Assembly (NCBI GenBank): GCA_002340255.1
Contig: DDLS01000140.1
Coordinates: forward strand, 13,060 to 77,059
Source: Cyanobacteria bacterium UBA2566
GTDB taxonomy: Bacteria; Cyanobacteriota; Cyanobacteriia; Cyanobacteriales; Desertifilaceae
Direction of reading: 5' to 3'
Length of the DNA stretch: 64,000 bases
In this document: in pieces, positions 17,374-27,678 of the stretch
How the letters are laid out: each line of letters opens with the position of its first letter
Numbering within the stretch: position 1 is the first letter of the stretch
Notes under the pieces: generated by a model
What the model saw: the letters and a program-made list of their open reading frames with translations, nothing else
Database searches by the model: none
Told to the model about the DNA's origin: nothing
Position numbers and translations under genes: made by a program

Positions 17374-20300
17374 TTATTCATTATTCAGGGTTAAGACTGC
17401 TTGCATCTGGCAAAACCAGTTAATTAATTGATCCAGTTGTTGATTGGGTTTGAATACGCCTAAGCCTCGTACGGTGACTTTTTTAGGCGTATAGACAAAG
17501 CGAGCATGGAAGCGGCGATAATGCTCCGCATCGCTGGCGCGATCGAGTTTTTCTTTTAATAGATTCCAAGCGGGTTCTTCCATGGGTGTTTCTAAAACAA
17601 CATGCTGTTTTCCGTCGGGTTTAATGCGCGAAAAGCCGAGGGATTTTGCCAGTTGTTTGAGTTCCATCACCTGGATGAGTTGTTGAGCCGGTTGGGGAAT
17701 ACTTCCGTAGCGATCGCCCCATTCCCTCTCGATTAAGCGTAATTCATCACCACAACTTGCCGCCGCTACGGAGCGATAGGCTCGCATTTTCTGATCCATA
17801 TCCGGGATATAATCGGCGGGAATAAACGCGGTAATCGGCAGATCGATACTGGTATCCTCAACTTTGGGAATCTCTTGCCCCTGGACTTCTTGAATCGACT
17901 CCTGTAACATTTCCATGTATAATTCAAAACCAATGGTAGTCATCTGTCCGGACTGTTCCGCACCTAATAGATTGCCGACTCCGCGAATTTCCATATCGCG
18001 CATTGCCAACTGATACCCAGAACCTAACTGGGTAAACTCCTGGATTGCCCGCAACCGTTTTTGAGCCGGTTCCGGTAATACTCGGCGATCCGGATAAAAG
18101 AGCCAGGCATGGGCTTGAATTCCTGCTCGACCGACGCGCCCTCGTAACTGATATAATTGCGACAATCCGAACTTCTGGGCATCTTCAATTAAGATCGTAT
18201 TGACGCGGGGAATATCCAAACCCGACTCAATGATAGTGGTACAAACCAGCACATCTGCTTCCCCATTACTAAAACTGAGCATCGTTGCTTCGAGTTCCGT
18301 TTCCGCCATCTGTCCATGGGCGATCGCCAATTGCACCCCTGGAACCGTTTCCCGAATCCGGGTACTGATCTCCTCAATTCCCTCAACCCTGGGAACCACA
18401 TAAAAGACTTGCCCTCCCCGATCCAACTCTTGGCGAATGGCAGTGCGGACTGCCTCCAAATTATACGCCGCCAAATGAGTTTTAATCGGGCGACGCGATG
18501 GCGGTGGAGTGGTAATCAAACTCATCTCTCGCACCCCTGACAGGGACATATAGAGCGTCCGTGGAATCGGTGTAGCGCTGAGGGTTAAGACATCCACCTG
18601 GGTTTTGAGCGCTTTAATTTTCTCCTTCTGATTCACTCCAAACCGTTGCTCCTCATCCACCACCAATAAGCCTAAATCTCGGTACTTCACCTCTTTACTC
18701 AACAGCGCCTGAGTACCAACCACCACATCCAATTCCCCCGTGGCTAACCGTTGCTGAATCTCCTTCCGTTCGCTAGGAGTACGAAATCGGTTTAATAATC
18801 CCACTTCAATGGGATAAGGGGCAAATCGTTCTTTGAGCGTGTGATAATGTTGCTGGGTTAAAATTGTTGTCGGAGCCAAAAATGCCACCTGTTTCCCTGC
18901 CGTCACTGCCTTAAAAATGGCGCGAATTCCGACTTCTGTTTTCCCAAATCCCACATCCCCACAAACCAATCGATCCATGGGGCGCGGCGATTCCATGTCC
19001 CGCTTAATATCCTGAGTTGCCTTCAGTTGATCGGGGGTGGGTTGGTAGGGAAACGAGTCTTCTAACTCTTCTTGCCAAGCGGAATCGGAGGGAAAAGCAA
19101 ACCCTTCTTGTTGCGATCGCGCTGCATAGAGTTTGAGCAAGTCTACAGCCAATTTTTTAATGTTTTTGCGGACTTTATTTTTGGTCTTTTCCCAGGTTTT
19201 ACCTGCTAATTTATGTAAAGTGGGGCGCTTGCCGTCAGTAGAGCGAAATCGAGATAAAGATCCTACTTGATCGGCGGCGACACGAAGTAAACCATCTTCA
19301 TATTTAATGACTAAATATTCCCGGGTTTCGTCATTCACCGTCAGCTTTTCTAACTTGATAAAGCGTCCAACTCCATGACTCTTGTGAACGACATAATCCC
19401 CTGGTTTTAGGGTATTGGGATCGACTTGTTTGGAGGCAGCACGGCGACGTTTGCGGATGTAGCTAGGGGTGGCGAGGCTATGTTGCCCGTAAAATTCGCG
19501 ATCGCTCACCACCATGATCCGAAACGTCGGCAGCACAAAGCCTTCGAGTTCCGCAACTCCAGAATATTTGAGGGCGATCGGGGTATAGTGAACTTGCAGA
19601 GACTCGATCGCCTGATAATCCTTGGGATTAGGTATAAATTTAGCGGCACAATCATGTTCTTGCAGCAAGGAAACCGATCGCGAGGGTTGGGCAGAAATGA
19701 CGAAAATTAGCGTCCGTTTTTTACTTTCTTCGCGCAGAGTTTCCGCGAGTTTGGCAAACTGATGGGGCATGACAGGAACCGGGCGACTGGAGAGATTGAG
19801 CGCCCCAGAATTGCTTTCCGCTAATTCGGATAAGTGGAGACAGGGATAGGTTTGCACTTGAATTAAGGACTGGGCAAACGAGCGGTGAATGGGGGGTACT
19901 TTACCCACTCCTTCTACCTCGCTCAGGGTTTCAGACTGCTCTTGGATATGTTGCACCCAATTGTCGCTATGGCTCTCGCATTGGCTAGGTTCATCGATCG
20001 CCACCAGCGTATTTTTCGGTAAATAATCCAACAGGGAAGCGGGAGCGTCAAAGGCTAACCCTAAATAGGCTGAGGAGAATTCGGGCAGGTTTTCCACCCC
20101 CAGATCTATAAGCGCTTCCTCAAGGATGGGCGTGAATGCAGTGGGGGTTAAAATTACTTCAGGGATCGGATCGAGCGATCGCCCCGTGGCTGGATCGAGT
20201 TCCTTAATCTTCTCCAGGGCATCCCCATCCCCCTCCGTTGCCCACCATTCCAGGCGCACCGGCAACTCGGAAGCTACCGGGAAAATATCGACAATGTCTC

Positions 20301-20844
20301 CTCGGCGACTCCATTGCCCCTCGGTTTCCACGGAAGTCACCCGCTCATAGCCCAGTTGACTTAACTTCAGATCCAGAGCCTTACTCTCCCAGATATCCCC
20401 CTTTTGCAATCGCAGAGCATAGGGTTGAAATGCTTCCAGGGGCGGCAGATGGGGCTGTAGCGCCCGTTCCGTACAGACGATTGCTCGTTGACGCTCTGGA
20501 TCGCCCAAAACCAACTCTGCCAACACCTGCATCTGTCCCCAAACCATCTCCGGTTCCGGAGGGCTGAATTCATAGGGCGAGGCTTCCGTGGTGGGATAAA
20601 AGAGAACCGCATCCCAATCCATGGCTTCTAATTGCGCCGTCCATCGGTTCGCCTCTTCCATGGTTGCCGCTACCAACAACAGCGAGCGAGATTCGGCTTG
20701 GGAGAGGGCAGACGCGATTAACCCCTTGGGAAACCGGGGAATTCCCTGCAGTGCCAAAGTGCGGTTCTCGCCCTTGAGTTTAGTCAACAACTCTTGCGTT
20801 AGAGGCGATCGCCGCAAGGTTCGCAAGATAGAGGAAAAGGCCAT
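17374..20844 (-). CDS. mfd: Transcription-repair coupling factor
   Basis: Mfd removes RNA polymerase stalled at lesions and recruits UvrA. The product is 1156 residues from MAFSSILRTLRR; an upstream in-frame ATG adds ten residues. Domains in order: UvrB-like N-terminal region (YPTTEASPYE, RRGDIVDIFP), the RNA-polymerase-interacting Tudor-like domain (LKPGDYVVHKSHGVGRFIKLE), the SF2 helicase/translocase with Walker A CGDVGFGKTEVGIRA and DEEQ box VVDEEQRFGV, motif TLSATPIPRT, motif VI QLRGRVGRAG, and the C-terminal TRCF domain. An internal segment (20621-20685) recurs as a diverged copy at 27561-27625, beyond the hsd operon. Confidence 0.97.
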   Translation of the reverse strand: MAFSSILRTLRRSPLTQELLTKLKGENRTLALQGIPRFPKGLIASALSQAESRSLLLVAATMEEANRWTAQLEAMDWDAVLFYPTTEASPYEFSPPEPEMVWGQMQVLAELVLGDPERQRAIVCTERALQPHLPPLEAFQPYALRLQKGDIWESKALDLKLSQLGYERVTSVETEGQWSRRGDIVDIFPVASELPVRLEWWATEGDGDALEKIKELDPATGRSLDPIPEVILTPTAFTPILEEALIDLGVENLPEFSSAYLGLAFDAPASLLDYLPKNTLVAIDEPSQCESHSDNWVQHIQEQSETLSEVEGVGKVPPIHRSFAQSLIQVQTYPCLHLSELAESNSGALNLSSRPVPVMPHQFAKLAETLREESKKRTLIFVISAQPSRSVSLLQEHDCAAKFIPNPKDYQAIESLQVHYTPIALKYSGVAELEGFVLPTFRIMVVSDREFYGQHSLATPSYIRKRRRAASKQVDPNTLKPGDYVVHKSHGVGRFIKLEKLTVNDETREYLVIKYEDGLLRVAADQVGSLSRFRSTDGKRPTLHKLAGKTWEKTKNKVRKNIKKLAVDLLKLYAARSQQEGFAFPSDSAWQEELEDSFPYQPTPDQLKATQDIKRDMESPRPMDRLVCGDVGFGKTEVGIRAIFKAVTAGKQVAFLAPTTILTQQHYHTLKERFAPYPIEVGLLNRFRTPSERKEIQQRLATGELDVVVGTQALLSKEVKYRDLGLLVVDEEQRFGVNQKEKIKALKTQVDVLTLSATPIPRTLYMSLSGVREMSLITTPPPSRRPIKTHLAAYNLEAVRTAIRQELDRGGQVFYVVPRVEGIEEISTRIRETVPGVQLAIAHGQMAETELEATMLSFSNGEADVLVCTTIIESGLDIPRVNTILIEDAQKFGLSQLYQLRGRVGRAGIQAHAWLFYPDRRVLPEPAQKRLRAIQEFTQLGSGYQLAMRDMEIRGVGNLLGAEQSGQMTTIGFELYMEMLQESIQEVQGQEIPKVEDTSIDLPITAFIPADYIPDMDQKMRAYRSVAAASCGDELRLIEREWGDRYGSIPQPAQQLIQVMELKQLAKSLGFSRIKPDGKQHVVLETPMEEPAWNLLKEKLDRASDAEHYRRFHARFVYTPKKVTVRGLGVFKPNQQLDQLINWFCQMQAVLTLNNE

Positions 20845-20965
20845 AAATCCAAGTGTTACCGAATGGGAGTCCAATCTATTATTTTAAACCGGGAATGGGT
20901 TATTGGCGATCGGTCATGGGGAATGAGAGATGAGACCCTTTAAAATAGAGGAACAGCTCCTCTGC

Positions 20966-23900
20966 TTAGTAAAATGCTCTAGAGTGACTAACCGTATGCT
21001 CAAAGTCATCACAGAGTTTGTTCACCAGATCTTCCATTTCTTTGAAGAAATAGTCTCCTACAGTTTTCCGCTTAGTGGCTTTGTACTTTCGATAAATCTT
21101 AGCAAAATCTTCATAAATTTCATCTTCAGATACATCAGAATTAATTTTAATAATCAGGCGTTTACCCTCTTCAGAGTCCCTGACATATTGAAAGAAATCG
21201 CGAATCTTGGTCTCAAATTCCTTAATGCGTGCGGCTTTGAGATCCTCTTGCTCATTACGGGACTCAATAATTTCTAGGATATTAAATGGGTAGACAGTTT
21301 GAGCCGGTTCTTTACCCTTGGCCACTTTAGTTTCTTGTTTTTTCTTAGGTTCCTTTTCTTGGGCTTCAACTTCGACAATACCGATTTGATTGTCAAAGTA
21401 AACTTCAATCGCGTCTTTGATATCATCACTACGGTGGTGCTGATTATAGAGCCGATTGAAGAGGTGTAGGAAGGCTAAAAAGCTGGGTTCCTTATACTTT
21501 TCATCGATCGCGATCACATACTCAATACGGTTAAGGAGGGTGAAGTATTGCGCTGCTTTGGCTTTGGCATCGGCGGTATGCTGAGGGTCGGCCCAGATGT
21601 GGTTTTCAATGTTGCTTTCTAAATCCAGATAGCTTTCTGGATCGTTGCGTTTGGCATTGTCGTTAAAGATGTGAAGAAATAGGTCAAAAAACTGGTTATA
21701 TACTCCAGACTTTTTGAGTTCTGAAAAGAGGATCTCTAGCACCCGGCGATCGCTGAACGGGTCAAAGTCACTCACCACCACATCAGAGAAATGCTCAAAG
21801 GCATCTTTGATCGTTTGGACGTTGACATTATTGTAAGAGAAGTCAACGATCTTACAGTCGTTTTTATATTTGGCTGTGCGGTCAACCCGTGAAATGGCTT
21901 GAATGGCGGCAATACCTCTGATTTCTTTATCAAGGAATAGGGTATGGAGTCGCCGCTCATCAAATCCGGTTTGCAACTTGGCAACGACGATAATTAAGCC
22001 ATTTTTTCTGAGGGCAAAGTTTTCTAAGACTTTTTCTTCGCTGAGTCCATCATTTAACCCAGTAGCGCTTTGCTGGTCTTGACTGCTGGAATAGACGACA
22101 TAGATCGGAGCATCGGCGTATTTTGCGTATTTGGGCTGTTGGGTAAAGGTTTGGAAATGTCGCTTAATGGCTTCTGTGTAGAGAATTGCGGCTTTGATGG
22201 AGTACACCGCTAACATGGCTTTGCCTGTGCCTCTGATTTGTCGATAGACATCTTTAACGAGTAAATCTGCAATATATTTACTAATTGCGTCAATTCGTTC
22301 CGGTTCTTCGTAGATTTGCTTTTTATCCACGTCTTTGTAGTTGGGTTCCTCAAAACCCTCTAGCGGGTTGCGGGGAAGATCGAACAGCATTTTTGAGGCA
22401 ACGGGAACGATATTTTTGATGGGGTTGAGGATAAACCCATCTTTGATCGCTTCATTCATGGTGTAGGAGTCGAAGGGAACCCACAGTTTTTCGCTTTCGG
22501 CATAGCCGCTAAATTCTCCGAAGCGTGCCAGGGTGTTATCGTCTGGGGTGGCAGTGAAACCGATGAGTAGGTTTTTCTTGGTGCGGATGAGATTATATTG
22601 GCGGTTTGCGTCAAAAGGGGTTTGTAACTCATCGAAGATATTGATCATTTCTTCGTGTTGGCTGCCACTATTGGAGCGGTGAATCTCATCAATGAGGAAG
22701 ACGATCCGGAGTTCCGCCAGTCTCTGGAGGGTGTCAGCATCGAGAATTTTTTGCACGTCTTGGAATTTTTGCAGGTTGATGATGACTAAGCGCTTATCCG
22801 AGGTGAGGGCTTTTTGAAAGGTCTTTTTGTCGTGGGCTTCTAGGAACATGGACTTTTCAATGTTCATGTTCCGCATTTTGGCATCAATCTGGCTGCGGAG
22901 TTGGAGGCGATCGACCACAATCATAACTTTATCGTAAACATAAGTACCATTGCGGCGCAGGTCTTTCAGTTGCAGTCCTGTCCAGCCAATAATATTGGAT
23001 TTACCAAACCCGGCGGCGTATTGCAGCAATAGGGAATAGACGTTTTTATTATTGGCGTAGGCTTTACGCTTTTCAATCAGTTCGGCGCGTTTGGTTGGAG
23101 CAACCTGGGCTAGTTGTTGCTCTAGTTGGTGAATGAAATAATCATCTTCGAGTTCGTGTGCTAAAAACTCGTCAATTTTTGCCAGAATCTTATCTGTGCC
23201 AAATTTTTGTTTGGGACGGGGGCAAATCAGTTGTCCTTTTTCGTCTTTGAGTTCTTTGCGACCGTTGATGGTGCAAACTTCCCGCTCGATGAAGTTGTAG
23301 TAGAGTATTTCTTTTTCAATGAAGCTTTTGCCGTAGTGGTAGCTAAAAAGTTCTTTCAGTTTGTCTTTTTTGTCGGCGTGAGGGTTGAGCAGGGGATAGG
23401 GTTTGAAGTCTTGTAGAACTTTCTTGGTGTAGTCCTCTCGATCGAATTTGCCTTTTTTACAGGTGTCTAGGGCTTCGTCAAAGAATTGGTCAATGGTGCG
23501 GATAATGTAGGTTTCGGCAATGTCGGTGGTGGTGATGTGAATGGCTTTTTCAAAGATTTTGAGGAAGTCTTTGCGGTAGTGGGCTTTTTCGGATTCGCTC
23601 AGATGAGGGTTTTGATCGAAGATTTCGTAATATTTTCTGACGGCTTCAAAATAATCTTTGGAAACTTTGCCCCGTCCGTTTTTCTTGGCGGTTTGGTTGC
23701 TAAAGTTGGCTTTCAGTTCGCTATAGCCCAGATACAAGCCATTCACAAAAAAGCTGAGGTCAGGACGGAAGGAAAAAATCTGTTTGCCTTGATAGTCGTA
23801 TTTATAGGGCAGTTCTTGAATGACGGAAAAGATATTTTGCTTGAATAGGTCGCTATCGTGAATCACGCTGTCATCGGTGTAGAACAGATGGAGCTTAATG

Positions 23901-24196
23901 CCATGTAGGGTAACGGATTTGTTAGCGTTGATAAACAGCGCCATGTTCCGACTGCTGGCGATTCGTTCTTGGATGAGTTCGAGCAGGTCGGTGAGCAGGG
24001 TTTGGGCGTTGCCGTTGTATTTCCTCAGCAGGGTTTCGTAGGGCTTTTGGTTGAGGGTGGTGTTAGAGATAAACTCTTGTAGATCATCTTCAATGATCAG
24101 GGAGTTGGTAACGGTGTTGGGTTTGACTTCCCGGTAGTCTAGTTCGGTTTTGATGAACGGGACGAGGAATTTATCTTGCAGGTGTAGTTCACTCAT
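20966..24196 (-). CDS. hsdR: Type I restriction enzyme, R (endonuclease/translocase) subunit
   Basis: HsdR cuts DNA after ATP-driven translocation by the type I complex. The 1076-residue protein has an N-terminal PD-(D/E)XK nuclease region (LSFFVNGLYLGYSELKANF), Walker A AAGFGKSNIIGW, motif II VFLIDEIHRS (DEIH), motif III LIGFTATP, and motif VI AIQAISRVDRTAKYKNDCK, followed by the helical C-terminal domain. The catalytic Glu-x-Lys (ELK) is present, so it looks active. It starts three bases after the hsdS stop and is the last gene of hsdM-hsdS-hsdR. Confidence 0.95.
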   Translation of the reverse strand: MSELHLQDKFLVPFIKTELDYREVKPNTVTNSLIIEDDLQEFISNTTLNQKPYETLLRKYNGNAQTLLTDLLELIQERIASSRNMALFINANKSVTLHGIKLHLFYTDDSVIHDSDLFKQNIFSVIQELPYKYDYQGKQIFSFRPDLSFFVNGLYLGYSELKANFSNQTAKKNGRGKVSKDYFEAVRKYYEIFDQNPHLSESEKAHYRKDFLKIFEKAIHITTTDIAETYIIRTIDQFFDEALDTCKKGKFDREDYTKKVLQDFKPYPLLNPHADKKDKLKELFSYHYGKSFIEKEILYYNFIEREVCTINGRKELKDEKGQLICPRPKQKFGTDKILAKIDEFLAHELEDDYFIHQLEQQLAQVAPTKRAELIEKRKAYANNKNVYSLLLQYAAGFGKSNIIGWTGLQLKDLRRNGTYVYDKVMIVVDRLQLRSQIDAKMRNMNIEKSMFLEAHDKKTFQKALTSDKRLVIINLQKFQDVQKILDADTLQRLAELRIVFLIDEIHRSNSGSQHEEMINIFDELQTPFDANRQYNLIRTKKNLLIGFTATPDDNTLARFGEFSGYAESEKLWVPFDSYTMNEAIKDGFILNPIKNIVPVASKMLFDLPRNPLEGFEEPNYKDVDKKQIYEEPERIDAISKYIADLLVKDVYRQIRGTGKAMLAVYSIKAAILYTEAIKRHFQTFTQQPKYAKYADAPIYVVYSSSQDQQSATGLNDGLSEEKVLENFALRKNGLIIVVAKLQTGFDERRLHTLFLDKEIRGIAAIQAISRVDRTAKYKNDCKIVDFSYNNVNVQTIKDAFEHFSDVVVSDFDPFSDRRVLEILFSELKKSGVYNQFFDLFLHIFNDNAKRNDPESYLDLESNIENHIWADPQHTADAKAKAAQYFTLLNRIEYVIAIDEKYKEPSFLAFLHLFNRLYNQHHRSDDIKDAIEVYFDNQIGIVEVEAQEKEPKKKQETKVAKGKEPAQTVYPFNILEIIESRNEQEDLKAARIKEFETKIRDFFQYVRDSEEGKRLIIKINSDVSEDEIYEDFAKIYRKYKATKRKTVGDYFFKEMEDLVNKLCDDFEHTVSHSRAFY

Positions 24197-24199
24197 GGG

Positions 24200-25459
24200 T
24201 TAAATCACCTTTATTTTGCCTGTGACAACATCATTGATTAGGGTTTTACGGAGTTCTTGGAGCTTTTCGACTTGGGTGTTGATGTTTTGAATAATTTGGT
24301 CTATTTGGGCGGTTTTGGTGTCGAGGTAGTCGGCGATCGCTTTTTGATCTTCAAAATTGGTAATTAGAACGAATAGATTTTCTAAAACTTTCATACCAAT
24401 ATTAGGCTGTGTTCCAAGTGACCAATAGGTTTGAACCTGTCGTTGAAAATGTATAGAAGATAGAAAATAAAATAAATATCTAGGATGATTTTGTTTGCTG
24501 GCTCTGATTAAAGCTAAAGGCGACCAGATATTAAAATTTATGTCTCTCGATACATAGCCAATCTTTCCAGTGGTAGAACCAGATTTAACAATAAAAATGT
24601 CATCTTTTTTAGGTTTACACTTTGCTGAATATACTTTATCTGTCTCTTCTGAAATATAGCCTCGCTTTGCCTCGAAATTTATCTCTCCATTCTGAACCGC
24701 CTCAGCAGATATGAAAGGAACACCATGATCTACAAAAGTTGGAGTTTCATGGGGGCCATCGGTAATCTTTATGCTGACAACGTTTTTTAAATGCTGAAGT
24801 TTCCAATGTTCAGGAATATCGCCTATCCACTCAATGCCGCTATCTTTCATCGGCACAGACTTATCTAGACCGCGTGTGACGGTTTCGTTAACGATCGCTC
24901 TCTTCAGTTCCTCATAGCGTTGGGCTTTTTGGGTGAGCAGGTCAATTTGGCGATCGATCTGGGCGGTTTTGGTGTCGAGGTAGTGGGCGATCGCTTCTTG
25001 TTCGTGTAAAGGTGGAACAGGTAATAAGAGCCGCTTAACTCTATCCACTGCCAATCCAGGTTGAGCCGCAGATATTGAGTATTGATTGAGGTTCATAACT
25101 TGGAGCATTGCCCCATACCATTTCACATCAATTTTTTTATTGTGATAAACAACTACAGCATGTTCAGTAGCCCAGAATTTCCCTGAAGCGTGGTTTATAT
25201 TTCCACATAACGCACCCTGACGACCAATTAAAATATAATTTCCATCATTTGTATAGCCTGAAAAGTATCCACGTATTCCGTTGCCACCATATACAGGATA
25301 TTTACCCTCATCTTCTATCTGCTGTGAGGTGATGTTGATGCCACTTTGGAGAAATGATAAGTCTTTAATACGTTTTTCTTCCCAATGCTCAGGAATTTCG
25401 CCGATCCACTCGATGCCACTATCTTTGTACTGGTCATATCGACTAAATTTTAATTTCAT
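24200..25459 (-). CDS. hsdS: Type I restriction enzyme, S (specificity) subunit
   Basis: HsdS determines the DNA target of the M and RM complexes. The 419-residue protein has two target recognition domains, each opened by a near-identical element: YKDSGIEWIGEIPEHWEEKR at the start and MKDSGIEWIGDIPEHWKLQ in the middle. Each ends with a helical spacer (TKTAQIDRQIDLLTQKAQ and TKTAQIDQIIQNINTQVEK). Both domains look intact, so a bipartite target is expected, but it cannot be read from sequence. The start overlaps the hsdM stop (ATGA). Confidence 0.94.
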   Translation of the reverse strand: MKLKFSRYDQYKDSGIEWIGEIPEHWEEKRIKDLSFLQSGINITSQQIEDEGKYPVYGGNGIRGYFSGYTNDGNYILIGRQGALCGNINHASGKFWATEHAVVVYHNKKIDVKWYGAMLQVMNLNQYSISAAQPGLAVDRVKRLLLPVPPLHEQEAIAHYLDTKTAQIDRQIDLLTQKAQRYEELKRAIVNETVTRGLDKSVPMKDSGIEWIGDIPEHWKLQHLKNVVSIKITDGPHETPTFVDHGVPFISAEAVQNGEINFEAKRGYISEETDKVYSAKCKPKKDDIFIVKSGSTTGKIGYVSRDINFNIWSPLALIRASKQNHPRYLFYFLSSIHFQRQVQTYWSLGTQPNIGMKVLENLFVLITNFEDQKAIADYLDTKTAQIDQIIQNINTQVEKLQELRKTLINDVVTGKIKVI

Positions 25460-27519
25460 AATGCTAGACCCTCCTCTAATGCCTTCAAATCATCGTTCAA
25501 AGCATCTATCTCACCTAATATTTCCTCCACACTTCGCAACTGCTCAGGCTGATAAAACACCTTATTAAAATTAATCTCCACCCCCACCACATTTTCCAAA
25601 TACTCAAACGGCTTCGTGATGTACTTCGCCATAAAAGCTTCAATCGCCGCCCGATTCTCATCCGGGTCACGGTGATAGGGAATAATCTCATAATCCTTCT
25701 GAGTATCCGGCATTAACTCCACCGTAATTACAATACTTTCGGGCTTCGTTTTCGTCTTTTTCTTAAACGCCGACTTCACCACAATTTTTCCACAGCCCAA
25801 CGCTTCCCGCTTACCCAACGCCTCCTGAATCAGCGTTTCTTGGTCATTATCAAAGCTGTATTGCTCCTTTTCCGTCGTCACCACCAACGGCTGTTCTTTA
25901 TAGTCCAACGAACTGATAAACGGCTTAATCTCCTGCTCAAAATAGGTCGCCAAATCCCCATCAAACGAGTCAGGAGTAACCATAATCTCAAATTCCGTTA
26001 ACGATCGCTCTCCATTGTCCAACTTGATGGGGTTTAGCTTCAAACTTTTTTTACTCTCCTTGAGGCGACTGGCAAACGTTCTCCCCTGCTCATCCACATT
26101 CGTGAGCATAATCGCCTGCTTATTAAAATAGAAAAACTCCTTATCAAACACCCTGGCATAGTCGTTATCTGCCCACTGCGCCAACGTTGCCACAATCTCT
26201 AAACGGTTGGCCTCATCCACCTCTTTCCGCTTAGAGCCTTTATTTTTCTTCAACGGCTTAAACTTTTCACTCGCATTAATCAACATCACCCGATCCTTTC
26301 GTTCATCAGGTTTCTGCTTATTCAGAACCCACAAATAAGTATAAATGCCCGTATTAAAAAACTCATCCGTCGGCAACTGAATCACCGCTTCCACAAGGTC
26401 ATTATCTAGCATCCACTTCCGGATATTGCTTTCCCCTGACCCCGCATCCCCACTAAACAGCGTCGAGCCATTGTGAACCACAACACCCATACCTGTTTCA
26501 TTCATCTTCGAGATCAGGTGCTGCATAAACAACAACTGCCCATCCGATACCGAGGGCAAATACTGAAAGCGTTGGGTCTTGTCGTTGCGGATATCCTTCT
26601 GAAAGCCCTTCCAGTCCACTCCATAGGGCGGATTGGCGATCGCCACATCAAACTCATCATCAAAAAACTTGTCATCCGTCAGGGTATTACCATGCTCGAT
26701 TTTAGAATCCACCCGAAACCGACTTTCAATCTTGGCAAGGGCGTAAAGGGGATCATTCCAGTCTTGCCCAAACGTCTGAGTGAGGCGGTTTACCTTTGCC
26801 TTAATCCGATCTTCCACCCCAAACAGCAGGTTTCCACCCCCGCAGGTACAGTCATAGATTTTCAGTAGGCGATCTGAGTCCTCAATCTTTGACGCGATAA
26901 TCTCCGCAATCAGGGCGATCACATCATCCGGGGTGTACTGTTCCCCTGCTGTATCCGCAGAAATATCCGCCCAACGGCGCTTGATATGTTCTTCTAGGGT
27001 GGTAATATCTGAGTTATTAAACGGCTTTAGGTCAATGCCACTCCACTCTTTGACGTAGCTAAACAGCACCTTCTTCCCTTTCAGTGTGGCGATCGCTCCT
27101 TTGATATCGAGGTACTTTTCCCCCTCAAAAGCATCCACCCCCAACAAATCTCTCGTTTCCCCGTCAAATCCTTTCAGATAGGCATCAAAGTCAATATCAA
27201 AAGCTTTATCGTTCTGGCAGATGTCCTTTAAAGTCTGGCTTTTCTCAAAAATATAGACGTTGTAGCCTTGTCCCTTATCTTGAATTAGCTCGCTCAAATC
27301 ATCCGGTTCAATCTCAAAGAGAGTATCTTCCCCCAGTTCCACCTTTAACTCATCAAACATCCGCAGCAAACGGCTCTCAATCATGACTAGGGCAAAGAAC
27401 GGCATCATATAGGACGGCCATTCTGATTCTTTGATGCCACAGCCCCGCAACAGGTCAGCCGTAGACCAAATCGTTGATTCGTATTGCAGGATATTGGCTG
27501 TAGGGTTTGATCTGGTCAT
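25456..27519 (-). CDS. hsdM: Type I restriction enzyme, M (methyltransferase) subunit
   Basis: HsdM is the N6-adenine methyltransferase of the type I complex. The 687-residue protein has the HsdM_N-like helical region, SAM-binding motif I (IYDCTCGGGNLLFGVEDRI), and catalytic motif IV NPPYGVDWKGF. The C-terminal ~200 residues are helical and contact HsdS. It is the first gene of the hsd operon. The mfd-derived scar at 27561-27625 is 42 bases upstream of its start, in the promoter region. Confidence 0.94.
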   Translation of the reverse strand: MTRSNPTANILQYESTIWSTADLLRGCGIKESEWPSYMMPFFALVMIESRLLRMFDELKVELGEDTLFEIEPDDLSELIQDKGQGYNVYIFEKSQTLKDICQNDKAFDIDFDAYLKGFDGETRDLLGVDAFEGEKYLDIKGAIATLKGKKVLFSYVKEWSGIDLKPFNNSDITTLEEHIKRRWADISADTAGEQYTPDDVIALIAEIIASKIEDSDRLLKIYDCTCGGGNLLFGVEDRIKAKVNRLTQTFGQDWNDPLYALAKIESRFRVDSKIEHGNTLTDDKFFDDEFDVAIANPPYGVDWKGFQKDIRNDKTQRFQYLPSVSDGQLLFMQHLISKMNETGMGVVVHNGSTLFSGDAGSGESNIRKWMLDNDLVEAVIQLPTDEFFNTGIYTYLWVLNKQKPDERKDRVMLINASEKFKPLKKNKGSKRKEVDEANRLEIVATLAQWADNDYARVFDKEFFYFNKQAIMLTNVDEQGRTFASRLKESKKSLKLNPIKLDNGERSLTEFEIMVTPDSFDGDLATYFEQEIKPFISSLDYKEQPLVVTTEKEQYSFDNDQETLIQEALGKREALGCGKIVVKSAFKKKTKTKPESIVITVELMPDTQKDYEIIPYHRDPDENRAAIEAFMAKYITKPFEYLENVVGVEINFNKVFYQPEQLRSVEEILGEIDALNDDLKALEEGLAL

Positions 27520-27560
27520 TTCAGAAAGAGTACGATTCGTTTCAACGGAAACCTTTTATC

Positions 27561-27625
27561 ATAGCTTCTAATTGCGCCGCCCATCGGTTCGCCTCTGCCG
27601 TGGTTGCCGCTGCCACCAACAGCGA
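27561..27625 (-). repeat. Diverged 65-bp copy of an internal mfd segment
   Basis: This stretch matches mfd at 20621-20685 in the same orientation with about six mismatches over 65 bases, counted by eye. Read on the minus strand it still encodes RSLLVAAATTAEANRWAAQL, against SRSLLLVAATMEEANRWTAQ in mfd (residues ~52-71). Homology stops abruptly at both ends. The two copies flank the hsd operon as direct repeats. The divergence suggests the stray copy came with foreign DNA rather than from a recent local duplication. Confidence 0.8.
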
Positions 27626-27678
27626 TCGCACTAATCAAATTTTGTATATGATGGATCTAGCCATTTTTGACACCTTGA

